Assembly (NCBI GenBank): GCA_016866585.1
Contig: VGMB01000125.1
Location: 1 to 5,288, forward strand
From: Chlamydiota bacterium
Lineage (GTDB): Bacteria > Chlamydiota > Chlamydiia > Chlamydiales > Rhabdochlamydiaceae
Reading direction: 5' to 3'
Length of the DNA: 5,288 bases
Part shown: in pieces, positions 4,681 through 5,288 of the stretch
Layout of the letters: each line of letters starts with the position of its first letter
Position numbering within the stretch: the stretch's first letter is position 1
The notes under the pieces: model-generated
The model's database searches: none
Told to the model about the DNA's origin: nothing
Seen by the model: only the letters and a program-made list of their open reading frames with translations
Program-made: the position numbers and the translations under genes

Positions 4681-5288
4681 ATGTCAAAAACGCCATTTAC
4701 AAAAATAACAGTTACTGTCGATAAGTTTAATTCCCAGGGGTATGGAGTTGGTCTCGGAAGAAAATCGGAAGCTTCTACTTTAAGTAAGGTGGAAATTCCT
4801 CATACCATTCCGGGGGATGTTGTCGAGACAGAAGTAGGTAGAAAGCATTGTGGAGTTTTCTTCGGATATCTACCCAAAGTAATATCTCCCTCTAAAGACA
4901 GGGTCGATCTTCGCTGCGCACATGCGACTTATTGCGGAGGATGTAGTTGGCAGCAAATGTCTTATTATAAGCAGCTTGAGTATAAATATTCCTTCATAGA
5001 AAGTCTATTTCTTCCATACTTTTCAGATAAGACCACCCTGCATCCTATTTTGGAATGTTCTGATCCATGGCTTTATCGCAATAAAATGGAGTATACGTTC
5101 TCTCAAAATAAAGCAGGGGAGAAGTTTTTAGGTCTTATCATGACTGGCGGCAAGGGACGGGTTTTTAATCTCACAGAGTGTCATCTTACTGATCCATGGT
5201 TTCATGAGTCTGTCAATGCAGTAAGAAGTTTTTGGGAGCATAGCTCGTTGCAGGCGTATAATATGAGAGCTAATCAAGGGACTTTAAG
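4681..5288 (+). CDS. rlmD: 23S rRNA (uracil-5-)-methyltransferase, RlmD/RumA type (partial)
   Basis: The N-terminal 202 residues of an S-adenosylmethionine-dependent methyltransferase of the TrmA/RumA family, open to the window end. Residues about 6-60 form a TRAM RNA-binding domain (VDKFNSQGYGVG, then the IPGDVVETEV strand). A [4Fe-4S] cluster motif follows: C79, C85 and C88 in CAHATYCGGC, with the fourth ligand C167 in LTECHLTD. This spacing matches E. coli RumA (C81, C87, C90, C162). YRNKMEYTF (132-140) is the conserved start of the central domain. The SAM-binding and catalytic cysteine regions lie beyond the window. RumA methylates U1939 of 23S rRNA; this exact target is inferred, since chlamydiae and others may have one enzyme covering several sites. 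ATG 4681 is the first start after an in-frame stop at 4654-4656. It lies directly downstream of hctA, as in Chlamydia. Confidence 0.92.
   Translation, partial: MSKTPFTKITVTVDKFNSQGYGVGLGRKSEASTLSKVEIPHTIPGDVVETEVGRKHCGVFFGYLPKVISPSKDRVDLRCAHATYCGGCSWQQMSYYKQLEYKYSFIESLFLPYFSDKTTLHPILECSDPWLYRNKMEYTFSQNKAGEKFLGLIMTGGKGRVFNLTECHLTDPWFHESVNAVRSFWEHSSLQAYNMRANQGTL

Overview
The window most likely comes from a member of the Chlamydiae, probably an environmental, chlamydia-like lineage rather than Chlamydia itself. The main evidence is at the right end. A small basic protein carrying the core of the chlamydial histone-like protein Hc1 (HctA) is followed on the same strand by an RlmD/RumA-type 23S rRNA uridine methyltransferase, and hctA next to ygcA (rumA) is also the gene order I recall from Chlamydia trachomatis. 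The AT-rich sequence, weak Shine-Dalgarno sites and AT-rich promoter spacers fit. No genus is claimed.

Layout: 1-45 is a strong rho-independent terminator of a plus-strand gene outside the window. 46-845 has no intact gene, but can be read as a graveyard: a multiply frameshifted class III adenylate/guanylate cyclase catalytic domain (plus strand, about 191-503, perhaps from 145) abuts the N-terminal remnant of an IS transposase (minus strand, 500-654). 846-1630 holds two overlapping frames that look like one exported or membrane-associated protein split by a frameshift. A perfect hairpin terminator (1760-1791) separates it from a convergent single-RRM RNA-binding protein (1824-2144, minus). 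Then, all on plus: a secreted protein of unknown function with two apparent alpha/beta repeats (2385-3137), a CCR4/nocturnin-like endonuclease/exonuclease/phosphatase protein with an unassigned C-terminal domain (3210-4310), the short Hc1-like protein (4401-4607), and rlmD, cut by the window end (4681-5288).

The genes do not form one obvious pathway. The hctA-rlmD pair is conserved core (nucleoid compaction and ribosome maturation), and each gene seems to have its own promoter. The left half is accessory and decaying. The items most worth a second look are the CCR4-like nuclease with its appended domain, the Hc1 core without its lysine-rich tail, the cyclase/transposase fossil pair, and the frameshifted membrane protein. 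I see no convincing new multi-gene system.
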